Below, one piece after another: positions 36,593-48,908 of a stretch of DNA of 64,000 nucleotides; within the stretch, counting starts at the first letter, position 1, and each line of letters opens with the position of its first letter. The notes under the pieces were generated by a model that worked only from the letters and a program-made list of their open reading frames with translations, was not told the DNA's origin and searched no databases. Both the position numbers and the translations under genes were made by a program. Location of the stretch: positions 4,076,444 through 4,140,443 of the forward strand of contig NC_037270.1 in assembly GCF_000002425.4 (NCBI RefSeq), read 5' to 3'. This stretch comes from Physcomitrium patens. Its lineage: Eukaryota; Streptophyta; Bryopsida; Funariales; Funariaceae.

Positions 36593-37430
36593 CGCTCTGC
36601 AGCTCGCGCTCGGATGGTCGAGAAGCTCACGTAAGACCTCACACTCACTTCACGCTTGCTGGACCTTCACAGAGATGTGCCATGCATCTAAACCGTTGAA
36701 GAGGAGGGCAATGTGGACCCAAGGACACCGTTGAGAGAATGTGGCGGCTAACAAGCCGTGGATGGGACTAGTCCATCGTGGAAAGTTGTCCACTCCAGGC
36801 CTCTTGTCTCGTGCCCTCACGAACAGCTCCTGCCATTGAAGCGCAAAACTGCAACGAAATGGCTTCACACAGCAGCTTCATTTCTCGGAGACGACAGGGG
36901 ACGAGTCGACAGAGTAAAAGGTTGCTTCAATCACTGAGGCTCGAAAGTAAAAGATTTCCCCTCAGCCGACGGCTCGAAAGGTGATTGTGGCATTTCTCCC
37001 CACCCCAACTCCACATTCTGGCTCCCTTCTTCTGGAGCTGGCATCGAAACTCATCACTCCTTTAGGATATATATAATAATAATAAGAATGGTTAAACCAT
37101 TGGCTATGCCAAGGTCAAAAATAGTACATTCTTGGGAGCCAATCAGAAAGATAAAAATAAACACAATATACCAATCAATGCCCCTTATTACGATTATATA
37201 TATATATATATATATATCAGCGCCACGTCAGCTAGGTGTAGGTCAGGTTTGCAGTTGCTGCCGCCATCGACCCGTCCCATCCTGTGGCTGCCACCAGCCT
37301 ATCCCATCCTCTGATCTTGGATAACTTGGTAGTAATTGGGTTTTACCACCCAACTACTCCAGCCTCAAGCCAATGGGATTTTTTTCAACTCGAGCCAAAC
37401 GTAGGGTTGGTCGATTTTTTTATATAGATA
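36593..37430. promoter_or_regulatory. Upstream region of the zinc-finger gene
   Basis: Balanced base composition continues to about 37060 and then falls. Plus-strand ORFs at 36371-36984 are shadows of exon 1 and its leader. No other gene is seen. A (TA)n run is at 37193-37217. The promoter should lie here; I do not assign individual elements. Confidence 0.4.
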
Positions 37431-39441
37431 GATATATATGTATATATATACATATAAACAAATAGATTAGAAATTTGTCTAGATGAGTATACCAAAACAA
37501 TAAAAAAAATAATAGTAAAGTGAGTTTTATATATATAGAAATTCTTAAAAAATTAAAACTATGTTGGCATATTAGCTTCAAGTTCTGAGATGCACTATAC
37601 CAATTCTATCACAAACCAAATCAACAACATGTGGCTATCCAAATAAGACTTATTTCAATACAAGGATTTATAATATCTCTCTCAATTTTTTTGAAATTAT
37701 ACAAGATTTTTTGTTAGTTTGTTTTCATATCCAACAAAGTTTAAATTTATTCTACTATGATGTTTATTATCATATTGAAAAAAGTTGTATTTTTTTGGTG
37801 TATATCTATATTATTTTGAAGTGCTTTAAGTTACATACTAGATTCTTGCATATTTGTGCTTGGTAATATGACTAGATTTATATTGTATTTTTTTTCCTAC
37901 TCTCTTGTGCAATTAATACCAAAGATTGTACATGTGGTCTTCTACCAATATTCACAAAACTCTTGTATATTTTGCTAACTTTTTATTTATTTCAAAAGCA
38001 ATACCATTATATCAAAAATTCTACCATTATGGTAAAAAAAAAATACAAAACAAAACAAAACAAAAAAAACAAACAAAGACAAACAAAGATTGACCCACAT
38101 ATTAACATATTTTTCTATTTTTCTAAATCTAATTTTATTGTTATATTGTTCTATTGTTCTATTGTTATATTTCAAAAGCAATACCATTATATCGAAAATT
38201 CTACCATTATGGTAAAAAAAAAATACAAAACAAAACAAAACAAAAAAAACAAACAAAGACAAACAAAGATTGACCCACATATTAACATATTTTTCTATTT
38301 TTCTAAATCTAATTTTATTGTTATATTGTTCTATTGTTCTATTGTTATATTTCAAAAGCAATACCATTATATCGAAAATTCTACCATTATGGTAAAAAAA
38401 AAATACAAAACAAAACAAAACAAAAAAAACAAACAAAGACAAACAAAGATTGACCCACATATTAACATATTTTTCTATTTTTCTAAATCTAATTTTATTG
38501 TTATATTGTTCTATTGTTCTATTGTTATATTTCACTTTTTTCACTTCAATTCTTTAAAATATTTTCACTTTAATATTTGCATAAGATAAATTTTATGTTT
38601 TTCTCATTCCTTTTCTATTATATTCATATCTTTGCTACTTAAGACATTTTTTTTCTTTTTAAATATATCTAAAAAATAAATCTATCTTACACAAAATTCT
38701 AATATCTTTCAAACTATAACCAAATCTTATAATTAAGTTTAGATTTGTAACATTGTATACTTGGCATCATTAAATATACCAAGCCTCTATTGCTTATCCT
38801 ACTTATTTTTACTTTATTTGGATTATCTCTAAGTCCTTTTCAATTTGATGCATAAAAAATATAATACAACTTACATATTTACTTCTCAAGAATTATTGAA
38901 TCTAAAGCGCTATAGTAAAAAAAAACTTATAAGTTGCAATAATTCCAACTTTATTTATAATAAAATTTTGATTCAATGACTTTTATAATAGAATTGTATA
39001 CAATAAAATCTTTTTTAGATAATTATTCTTATTGCTTCCACTTTAAGTTTAAGTAGTTACATCCATATGTATTGCTTTAGCTTTGCTTAAATGTATATAT
39101 TCTCTATAATAGTGTTTTTAATAAGAAAGTGAAGTTTTAATCTTTACTTCTATAATATTAAAAAATTATAAATAGTTTTTTATAACTTTTTTTTTTTTTT
39201 TTTTTTTTTTTTTGCTTATAATTTATATTTTTATTATATATATCTATATATACATACATTTTTTTTTTTTTTTTTATACTAAAAAAATTATTACCAATCT
39301 ATTACTATTCAAAACACTAAAAAGAATTTTATTCAAAGCACATGTAGCTTGTTAGTCACTAAAATATCTTGATTATCTTTTCAAATGATCTCCTTGGAAA
39401 TTTACATCACAAATTTATTTTAAACTTGACTTGATTGATTA

Positions 39442-39475
<34 letters not shown>

Positions 39476-40380
39476 ATATTTGCTAAATGTATTTTATCTA
39501 TCATTACTTTTAGAAGCACATATAATCACATAAAATAAAAATGGGGAGGTAATTAATGCATTCATACTTACATCAAAAAAATAAAAAATATGTAAAAGAA
39601 AGAAAGAATACAGATATGTATATATATATATATATATATATATTTCATGATCTATATAATGTGTGTATTAAAAGAAAGTTTTATTATGTCATATTTCTAA
39701 TTAGCTTTAAGATATCGAATTTTGAACCTAATCAGTAATTTATTTCTTTATTTGAACCTTCTAAAATTGAAAATTTAGTATGATTTCTGAGTACAATAGA
39801 AATAAAATTACGCAAATGTATAATTGTTAATACTTGAAGATTAAAGATTTTAAAAATATCAAATAATTGAAGTGAAACTTAGATGTGATTTTTTTGGCAC
39901 AAGTCAATGATGATGATGGGTAATTTGTAGTATACATATAATAAATTTGCTTTATTTATCAAGGTTCATTTATTTAATTGAGCCAGAAGGGTTTGGTCGG
40001 CTGCTTATCATCTAAATAATTTTCATAAAATACAATGCTTGCATATTATCATCCAACCATATATTGTGAACCATTTAATGAAAAAGATGATTTATTATAA
40101 CTTTTTATACAATAAAAATTACACAAGTAACTAATCTATTACTATTCAAAACACAAACTTATGACACTAACTTAATTTAAATACCACTAGTTATTTTTAC
40201 TAATTTAACTTTTGGTTAAAATATCTACACGCCTGTTTTAAGTTTCTCAACTAGTATAGAACGTAAGCCAGTCAGTTTTCTCATTAATTATGTATTAACA
40301 GGCTGACTGGCAAGAAAGAAAAAGTGCAGTAAGCACATAGAAAACGTGAGACAAGCCTAAACTAGAAGTTATGGTAACGT
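37431..40380. other. AT-rich intergenic block with tandem and simple repeats
   Basis: No gene is supported. It contains the 180-bp triple repeat (separate entry), T runs at 39187-39213 and about 39260-39275, TA or TG/TA tracts at about 39441-39477 and 39618-39642, and a 9-bp inverted repeat GCCAGTCAG (40267-40275) with CTGACTGGC (40303-40311). The word GTGAGACAAG occurs twice near 40346 and 40379, at the border with the next gene island. Confidence 0.6.
37991..38530. repeat. Three exact tandem copies of a 180-bp unit
   Basis: Units start at 37991, 38171 and 38351 (TTCAAAAGCAATACC) and end in a run of TTGTTCTATTG and TTATAT. Units 2 and 3 appear identical; unit 1 differs at one base (ATCAAAAA versus ATCGAAAA). 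Because 180 is divisible by three and no stop falls in one frame of each strand, long repetitive ORFs appear on both strands (208 and 185 codons). They are an arithmetic effect, not genes. Confidence 0.95.
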
Positions 40381-42001
40381 GAGACAAGTAACCTGGACAC
40401 TGGTATCTACTTCCGAGTTCGGGTTTGCATTGGTGCAGGGTCTTTCACCCGCGAATTGAAAAAGTGTAGAAATTTATCAACTCCATGGATCTTAGCAGAG
40501 GGGGAGATCGTAAATATGTTTATATGGGGGTATCTAGCTGTAATCGATGTGGGATAAATGGCGCCGTGTTGCGGTGTTTTCCAAGGCGCTGCAAACTCGA
40601 ACACTTGATGGTCAACACGAGGTCGATGGAAACCGTCTCTCCGGAATGAATCTTAGCTCGGCCGCGCTACTGGGACTTGGTCGGCTCAGGATTCGAAATT
40701 CTCACGCTACTTTTTCTTTTCTCAGATTCGTTCGAAATTTCGCGTGTGGGAGTGGCTTTGCGCGGAGTATTCTGTTGTTATCACTTTGATGTCGTGATTT
40801 TAGGGGTTATCGTTTTGTGGTGAGGCGGTTCAGAGGAACATGTTAAGTTGAAATGCTGGTGCATTGGGATCTCTTGGTTAAGTGTGTGACAGCCACGGTT
40901 GGGAATCGAAATTATGGTTGGGAGCGTGTCTTGGTCAGCTGACATTGCCGTTAGGTTACCTCCATGACAGAGATTCGCTACATTCAACTATTGTCCAGAG
41001 GATTAGACCAGGTATGACATCCTGGATCTGATAGAGAAGCCATTGAGAAGAGAGAAGCAAACCTATGAGAAGTCCAGGATTCAGTTATGCAAGAAGTTCA
41101 GTCGATAGATACATGAAGGATGATATGATTCGCAGGAAGAGAATTCGAGGGAGGCGGAGGTAGATGGAGCTGATGAATGAACGGTGGTGCATTCATGCTC
41201 TGGGAAGGAAGTTACATGCTGCGCGCGGGAGGTGAAAACCAGAACCCGGCAGAACACCGGCCGATCTCCAGAGTTCATCCTCCACCATGCCATGCCTGAA
41301 TGAAGCGCCCCCTAACTTCTCCCTCTGTACCCCTCATCGGCACTCACTTCCACACCCTCTCTTTCGCCAGAGATTTGCTCAGCATTTGCAGGCTACTTAG
41401 GAATCCTCGTGCACCTGAGATCGTGAGCCAACTATCTTGCCCCTGAAAAGAACACAAAATAAAGAAGGAGAAGGTCATCAAGCCTGACCATCGTTGAACT
41501 CGTCGTGCCACAATGTTGACAGGACAGCTTCCAAGTTTTTGTTAGTTGTTAGAACCCGTGATCCAGATTATAGTCTTAGTCACGTACTTTAAGAGAATTT
41601 CAAGTGGCATGGGTTGGTTATTTGTGATGGAATCTAAGTTTCGAATGGGAGCTCCACAAATCTCCACTTACAAGTCGGAGCTAGGTTTAAATTGAGTCTG
41701 CTAGAGCGACATTCGCGTCTTCGAGACATTCCTGCAGGCAGTCGGATACTCTATTATAACTTTTTTAAGGCATGCCTAATTTTCTCGCTCTCATATGACG
41801 CAAAGATTATTATTATTATAAATATTCTTAATATTATTCTGGTTTTTTAGGTTTTTTATGGCGATTGGATGTATATGGACATTCTACCTTTCAACTGAGC
41901 TTGTTCAATCCTTGATCATGATTGAGGAATGGTACTGTTCAGATCTTACATAGGTTGCTCATTGCAAGAGATATTGCTTCGTCACAGAGACCACGGTCTC
42001 A
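40381..42001. other. Balanced-composition DNA upstream of the PAR1-family gene, no supported gene
   Basis: The composition changes sharply at about 40380. An 80-codon frame at 40547-40789 begins MWDKWRRVAVF and contains an Arg-rich, hydroxylated segment like an organelle presequence, but I find no continuing exon. The rest probably holds the promoter and leader of the gene starting at 42002. Confidence 0.4.
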
Positions 42002-43479
42002 ATGGCGAACCGTCAGTTGGCAACAGTTTCATTGATCCTTGGAATTGTGTTCGCCAATCTCGATTGTACGCTTGGTAAGTACTGAACTTCAAACTCAGTT
42101 CATGATTCTAAACATCCTGTATTCTCTATTCGCGTCTGGAAAATGATATTACCGTTTGAATGCATCGACTTCCTGGCGTTCTCATCTCAATGACCCAGTG
42201 CCATGTGATTCACGAGATCTGCAGGAAACTTGGAGTGTGAAGACCTGCCAATTGAATATTGCGCGTTTTCAGTCGCCTCATCAGGAACACGCTGTGTGTT
42301 GGAGAAGTACAGAGGGAAAGATGGCATCATACTGTATGAATGCCAGGTACAGCCTTCAAACAACCGCGGCAATTGTCATTTTACACGAAATTTTTGCAAT
42401 ATAAAAAGAAGTTGCTCAGTTTACTCTAAAAAATGTACTATTTCTCAGTCTAATCGGTAAGTGGCACTCTAACATGTCTGCAGTCATCTATGACTATGGC
42501 CGAGAGAGAAGAGGAGTGGATTGAGTCTGACGAGTGCATTATATCATGTGGAATGGAGCGCATATCCGTTGGCCTTTCCACGGATCTTCTCATGGATTCT
42601 CACTTCACAAAAATGCTCTGCTCTTCTGAGTGCCTGAACAACTGCCCCAACTTAATTGATCTCTACACCAGCCTTGCTGCTGGTGAAGGTACGTATTCCT
42701 GCAGCTGTGAACACCCCCAAACTCAACATCGGTCACAAAAGCTCCAATTTCAGTACCATACTTAAAGGACGACACTGGCATAAGCAAGACAGAATCTTGT
42801 CCGCGCTCTGTATGGACAGATGATAGCCATCAAAAGTCTTCTGTGATTTCAAATCCAATCAATCACAATTTCTCCACTACAATAAGAAAAAATTAGCTGC
42901 CTAGATTTCTCGTTAGGCAATGCTAACGCAACCGAAAAGAATGGGGTTGGGTCGCACACAGGAATGTACTTGCCACAGTTATGCAAAGAACAGACAATAA
43001 AGCGCATCATTGCGGATCCGATGAAGAAGGCGACTGATGAGGACTATCCAAGGTTCATCCTCCCGAACCTCCAGAGCGATGGTGCAATGGCTCCTGAGAG
43101 AAGCCCAATACGCCAAAGCGGCGCAGGTTTTACCCCAGCCACTGGGTCACGCCTAGGGCCAGATTACCCCGGCTATGGCAGTAGTCCCCGGGGACTTTCT
43201 GGAGGTGGGGGCACCGTAGCGCCCACTTCTCCAGGTTTGGGCGTCTATTCTTTACCACCTTTAGATGGTGTAACAATTCCTCCAATTCAGACAGCGCCTG
43301 CAGCACATGCACTTGCATCATTAGGCCCATCCATCAGCAGGCGCCCTTTCTTCTTTGCCTCGGCACCCACTCCATCGCCTTCTACACAATCCATTCCAGT
43401 GGTAGACACTGCAGTGGGATCCTCGCCAGGGTTTGATCTAGGATTTCCAGAGGCAGCTGCAGTGCCCCCAGTTGTATGA
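42002..43479 (+). CDS. PAR1-family secreted protein with long Pro/Ser/Gly-rich tail, four exons (305 aa)
   Basis: Exons 42002-42074, 42225-42346, 42484-42688 and 42962-43479 join in frame at GT/AG sites. Residues 1-24 are a signal peptide (hydrophobic core VSLILGIVFA). The PAR1 domain follows: CEDLP (29-33), CAFSVASSGTRCVLEK (37-52), EWIESDECI..CG (76-88), LCSSECLNNCPNLIDLYTSLAAGEG and YLPQLC ending at C141. The family (named for a photoassimilate-responsive tobacco protein) is confined to land plants, is Cys-rich and extracellular, and has no proven biochemical activity. Ordinary members end soon after LC. Here about 160 further residues, rich in Pro, Ser, Gly and Ala, are all in the last exon, like a wall-associated linker. 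The stop is TGA at 43477-43479. Confidence 0.93.
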
Positions 43480-44638
43480 ATGATCCCTTTTATTTCTGCA
43501 CCCGCATTGGCATCCAAACTGACTCACATGTCAGAAGAATTCTTGCAGTAGCCAACAACTTCATCAGGGGGAGTAACTTCACGAGATACACTTTTACCAG
43601 ATTGAACAATGCAATCAGTCAACTTTCTAACTATCTTTGATACCATCAACTACTTACCCTTGCGTTTGTAAAGTGATTATTCAAGATTATTGCATAATTC
43701 AATTGAACGTGAGCTACCAAAGTTGTAGGATGGTTGGGACCACTCCAATTTATGTGTTTTATTTCACTCATAGCATTTTGGAAGTATTTGGGATCCATTG
43801 GTGAGAGGAATATACTTCTACAAATCTGAAGTTTGAAAAAGTTAAATGTTAGTTTGTTGAAGTGTATAAGATAGAAGAAACTTGTTGTATTGTCTTTGCT
43901 CATGTCACCAAAGCCTTTGTGTTGTAATGGATTGCATTTGTGAATAGGATGTGTTGATAATTTAATTATTTAGTTTGTGCAAGAATTGTTTATTCTATTA
44001 TTATTGCTTAATATCTATCTATTGTAGCTCAGTTGTATACCTTTTATCAATCATTTTTTGACAAAGTTATGAAAAATATAAAGTTATAAGCTTATTCATA
44101 TTTAATAAAAAAAGTATTTATATTGGTAAATTAGAAATTTAAGATTTTATCATTATTATTATTATTTTGATATTTCTTTGTATGTATTATAAAAATCAAT
44201 ATTAAAAAAACCATGATAATTTTTACTATTGCTTTAAATTATAAAGATTAAAATAATATTCTTATAATAAAACATTATATTGTGATAGAATTTATTATTG
44301 GATAATATTGTCTTAGATATGACTAGGAACATACTTCCAAATTGCTTCAAATATACTCCTTTGGCAACTCAATACAAAAAAACACTACCATCTCATGGCA
44401 AAAAAGTGTCCACCTTCTTCCCTTGTTGCCTTCATTTTGCAATAATTCTTCTTGTCACGTCTTCCTTCTAATTTTGCCACATTTTTTGCCACCATTTTTA
44501 TAAAAAGTTTTCTAGCTATTTTGTAATTTCTATTTGATTTTTGGCAACACAATGTGTCCATATAGTCTTTGTACTAGAGCAATGAGCTGATATCTTAGAA
44601 AAGACAATGATACCATTATATTGCATTGTATTATCCAC
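43480..44638. other. 3' flank of the PAR1-family gene grading into AT-rich DNA
   Basis: It includes the 3' untranslated region (to about 43950) and then unannotated AT-rich sequence up to the LTR at 44639. The minus-strand frame at 43646-43903 has no domain. Confidence 0.5.
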
Positions 44639-46176
44639 TGTCGTGTAGTAACATGACTATATGGTGAAAGATGATAATATGGATTTTATTATAGAAGAGC
44701 CAAGTTAAAAGATAAAGTAGAAAAATATGGATAAAAGATAAGAAGATAATAAAACTTTTAATAATAGTGCTACCATTTTATAAAGGCAACTTCTACTTAC
44801 TTTGTAGGACCATCAATAAGGCAAAAGAAAGTAGATTGGAAAAATAAATGATATAAGCATCTTAAGAGAGAAATTAAGAGTAAATTCTACCAAAATTTAC
44901 ATAGAAAACTAGATATTGATACCCAGAGAGGGCCAGTTATGAACTAGGGTCGAAATCAGATCCCGAGGCACAAAACCAAACTCTGATGATGATTCTAGAA
45001 TTCTTTGGCAAATTAAAGAGTGGGATTAGAGAACAAACTTAATAAGGTTTCAATGAGCATTGATTTTGGGTGATTTGGATTTGTATTGACTTTATAAGAG
45101 CTTTGCAAAGTCAAGGTTTGTTTTGGATGATTTGGATTTTGTGAAATAAAATAGGGTTTACGTTTTGGGTGATTTCAAGTGTTTTATAATAGATCTATAA
45201 GTGAAATTTTGTGGATTAATGGTCATAGTTATGTTCAATATGTTTTATAGATTTGAACTTGATTCAATAGTTTAATTGAGGATTATTGAGGTTTAAGTGA
45301 GTCAAGGTCTCCGAAAGTAGAATTTTAGGTCCAATGAGGATTTTAAAGTTTTCTTACAATCTACTACTTGGATTGGAGTGAAATTTGTGTGAGAAGATAT
45401 AAGACTTGTTTACCTATATGTATGAGAATTTTGAGATCAATGAAATGGTAAAAGAAGAGATATTGGCTGTGGGAGATTGGCATCAAGGTTGGAGAAGGAG
45501 GCCGGCCAATACTAAAGCACATTTTTGAGGTTATCGTCTATTTGGTAATTCCGATCCTTTTCAAAAATTTTGTGCTTGTTTTTAACTTAGTTTTTAAGAA
45601 GTGTACAAAATTTGAATTAAGATCAATGATTCATTCATTAGTTATTGAGGTTTAAATCTGTTGTAGAAATTACTAGGGTTTGGTTAGGATTTAGTTTAAA
45701 TTTTGGTTAGGATTCGATTTAGGATTAGGGTTTGGGTAAGGTTCGATTTAGGTTTAGGATTTGGTTTAGAGTTTAGGGTTTGATTTATGTTTTAAGGTTT
45801 GATTAGGATTTGGTGAGGATTTGATTTAGGATTTAGGATTTTATTTGAGTTTATTTAGGATTTAAGATTTAGTTAGTTTTTAGCCTAAAGTTTGAATGAA
45901 GTCCAATAGGATTTCAATTAGGATTAAATTAAGATTGAATTTAGATGTATTTGAAAATTATTTGTAATCATTTTTATATTTCTTTAAGATTTCTTATTGT
46001 TTCTTTATAATTTCTTTGATGTTTCTTTGAATTTGATTAAAGCTTCTTTAGCATTGTTATGGTGTAATTAGAGTTTAGTTAGTATTCTTTTAGAGTTAGG
46101 ATTTTATTGTTGCAATTTCCATTCTACCTTCTAGGTGCTCAGAGCATTCTCAAGCAAGACTTCATGTATTACGACA
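44639..46176 (+). repeat. 5' LTR of the family-H element (1,538 bp)
   Basis: It matches 48909-50751 and, inverted, 56110-57643 (1,534 bp). It contains degenerate TTTAGGATTTGGTTAGG repeats at about 45690-45870. Confidence 0.85.
45690..45870 (+). repeat. Degenerate telomere-like repeats in the 5' H LTR
   Basis: Runs of TTTAGG, TTAGGG and GGTTTAG are interspersed with GATT and GGTT spacers. Related to, but not a clean array of, the plant telomere unit TTTAGGG. Confidence 0.8.
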
Positions 46177-46445
46177 TATTTGGTGAAACTGACGTGAAAA
46201 GCTTGAGGTGAAAGGTATTAAGTTTTATTGGTGGTTATTAGGATTGATTATCCATTTAATGGCAAGAAAATTGATTTTAGAGCTTTTAAATTTTTGGAGC
46301 TTTAAAGACTATTTTGGAACACATTGGTAATATTTAGATTATCATGAAGTATCATAAGGCTTTATAAACATGTTGGAGCATTTGAAGTATTATAAGGTAT
46401 TTATTGGAGCATTTCAAGGAACATTTTTGAACATTGTAGAACAAA

Positions 46446-47160
46446 ATGGAAGATGTGTCATCAAGGTCTTTAGATAGGTTGAATATTTTGGATGGACCAA
46501 ATATCAGTGAGCTTTTTAAAGCATTTTGTATATTCATGGAAGACCAAGAAAGGGTGCAAATAATTGAAAAAGATATCACAAGGGCATTGCAAGGAGTCAT
46601 CAACAAATTTGAGAGATTTGCAAGGTGCAATATGACTAAGTTTTTATAAGTTTATACATGTGAGATAGAAACATGCCAAATCCTTGAGGCAAAGATGATT
46701 TCAAGCTTTCATTTGGCTATTGAATGTGTGATTCATAAAAAGGTGAAGAGATTGCTTAGAGGGGATGTAGAGACATGGTCAAAATTTCAAGAACTTTTGA
46801 AGGAAGAATTTATTGATGGAGATGAGGATAAGATTACCAAGCGAAAGTTTTTGAATTGGATAGAGTTGCAACCAGGAAAATATATAGATCTTTATGAATT
46901 CTTGAAAAAATTTGACAAGAGATTTTATCAACTCTCATCTTCAAAGAGATAGTCATTGAGTGCTTTAAAGGTAGAGTTGTTTTTAAATGGTGTTGATGAT
47001 GCTTTGAAAGACGAGATTTTCATGCTTCTTGTAGATGAGTCTATGGAAAGTAGTTGTACCAATAATTGAAAGGAATTGAAAGAAGCAGTGGTTATTTTAG
47101 CAAGGCAATAAGAAGTACAAGCTAAAAGAGTTGCAATATGGCATAAATAAGTTTTATTTT
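46446..47160 (+). pseudogene. gag-like region of the family-H element
   Basis: The plus-strand frame 46446-46649 (MEDVSSRSLDRLN) continues past a stop into 46695-46952. There TWSKFQELLKEEF...W..L.PGKY..LYEFLKKFDKRF resembles the retrotransposon Gag core (W..L...F...F.....F..L.Q...V..Y...F). After another stop a segment LSALKVELFLNGVDDALKDE continues it. It has no zinc knuckle that I can see. Stops at 46647, 46950 and 47067 are single-base changes. Confidence 0.6.
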
Positions 47161-47225
47161 GGCTTCTATATCATCTTTATCAATGCAAGGGACTAATCTT
47201 AAAAAAAAAAGAAATAGAAGAGCAA

Positions 47226-48353
47226 GTGAAGGACTTCATTGGAAGAGCCAATTTTTTACAAATGAAAGAAATTGGATCTTATATCAAGGATGGTGAAAGA
47301 GAGAACAAATACTTTTTTCAAATTATTATTATAAAAAGTCAAGATATCCAAAATTTTGAAGATAATATTGAGCTCAAGGATTTGGATATTAATGACCATA
47401 AGGTTGAAAGCTATGGCTATTCTACATTGAGTAAGTTTATGCAAGTTGGTGATGGCAATTTGAATGGAACATTTCTTTGTGATAAAAAGAAATTTTCTAT
47501 ATTTGAAAGAGGTTAGGATATTTTGCCTAATACTTTGGATTATGTTGAAGAATTTAAGGTTGAACCTTTATGAGAAATGGATTATGGATCTATTGAAGGT
47601 TATAATCATGAAGATTGTATGAATTCACAACATTATGATGTGAGAAGTGGTAGGATTATGCATGGATATGATGATGAAAGTCAAATTGCATATGGCTATG
47701 AGACCACATATGAGTTGGGTGAAAGAAGTTATGAGTTTTTACATGACTATTATAAAGAGGGTTATGAAATTGCACAAGGTTATGATACTAAATGTGGTTG
47801 TGAAACCACAAAGGATTATTGTAAAAGTTATGAAACTTTTCAAGAGCATGAAATTTCAAAATAGCATGAAATTATTCAATATTATAACGTTATACAATGC
47901 TTTGAAACATCAAAAGGTTATGATATTTTATAAGGATGCATTCAAGAAGATATAAGGGATGTTATACAAGATTATGTGACAAATAAAGATTATGAAACAA
48001 AAGATAAGGGTGCCAAGTCATTGGCTATGATTAAGTTAATTTTGAGTACTTCTCTTTTGGACAAAGGTCAAAGTTACATGGATAATGCACATGTAATAGG
48101 AACACAATTGGATTTTGACAAAGATAAGGTTCATCATCAAGTATGGAAATCAAGGGTGGAAAATCTAAAAATCTTCAAATATAAAGACATGGAAAATGGA
48201 TTTAAAGATTACATGGACATCTTAAATAGGACTTGGAATCAAAGAAATAAGAAAAAAGATACAAGCAAGATGTATGTGGCTATATGGGAGAGGTTTAGAT
48301 TTAATCTTTTTATTTCAAATTTCCTACCTTACCAATGGTTTGGTCATGTGTAA
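47226..48353 (+). pseudogene. Unknown frames of the family-H element with Tyr-rich repeats
   Basis: Three consecutive open stretches (47226-47516, 47577-47864, 47976-48353) follow the gag-like region. The middle one has a loose repeat in which Tyr-Gly or Tyr-Glu recurs every 8-12 residues (IAYGYETTYELGERSYEF, later YEIAQGYDTK and SYETFQEHEI). The last is Lys/Asp-rich and ends YQWFGHV. No pol motif, signal peptide or membrane segment is visible. This occupies the place where pol would be. Function unknown; it may be a captured host sequence or an expanded Gag tail. Confidence 0.45.
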
Positions 48354-48404
48354 AAGAGGATATTTCTAAAGTACTTGCACATGGGGAGTAGAGGGAAACA
48401 TAGG

Positions 48405-48407
48405 TAT

Positions 48408-48441
<34 letters not shown>
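48405..48441. repeat. (TA)n microsatellite
   Basis: An alternating TA run of about 36 bp lies in the H element interior just before the 3' LTR. A-rich tracts follow at 48546-48580. Confidence 0.9.
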
Positions 48442-48447
<6 letters not shown>

Positions 48448-48908
48448 AGAAGTATCATTATAAAGTAAGACTGTAGAGGTATGAAAATAGAGGTACTCTT
48501 CCAAGATGTAGGTTCCTTAATTTAAGTTTTATTAGTATTTATAAAATAAAAAAAAAAAAAAAGAGGAAAAAAAAAAATTATGTGAGTTAGGAACATTAGA
48601 AGATGATGAAAGATTTTTGATATTTATCAAGAAAATGGATTGAAAGATTTTTGAAGAAAATTACATATATTGGATTAAAGAATGATGACAATGGAAGCGA
48701 GTGAAGATATTCAAATAAAAACAAACATAAATAAATATAAAAGACTTTATCAAAGACATGAATCTTTCAAGATAACAAGATGATTTTGATTTGAATAGTG
48801 AATATAAAGAAGAAGAATTGGATAAGGACATTGAAAATATTATATGAATTAAACAAAGTTGGATTATTTGGTGCATATCGGAGGATACATAAGTTCAGAG
48901 AGGATGGA

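Noticed and set aside
36371..36734. Plus-strand ORFs overlapping the zinc-finger gene's first exon
   Set aside because: They are shadows of the minus-strand exon 1 and its leader; the minus frame has a transit peptide and matched splice sites.
37963..38589. 208-codon plus-strand ORF and 185-codon minus-strand ORF over the tandem repeat
   Set aside because: Both arise because the 180-bp unit is divisible by three and stop-free in one frame per strand; low-complexity Lys/Asn and Phe/Val text with no domain.
40547..40789. 80-codon ORF with an organelle-presequence-like N-terminus
   Set aside because: No downstream exon, domain or clear splice donor could be joined; kept only as a remark.
42156..42460. 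ORFs of 82 and 76 codons around exon 2 of the PAR1-family gene
   Set aside because: The first is out of frame with the PAR1 domain and the second runs past the GTACAG donor into intron text; only 42225-42346 is exonic.
43130..43517. Minus-strand ORFs opposite the last PAR1 exon
   Set aside because: GC-rich coding shadow; the plus frame continues the PAR1 domain.
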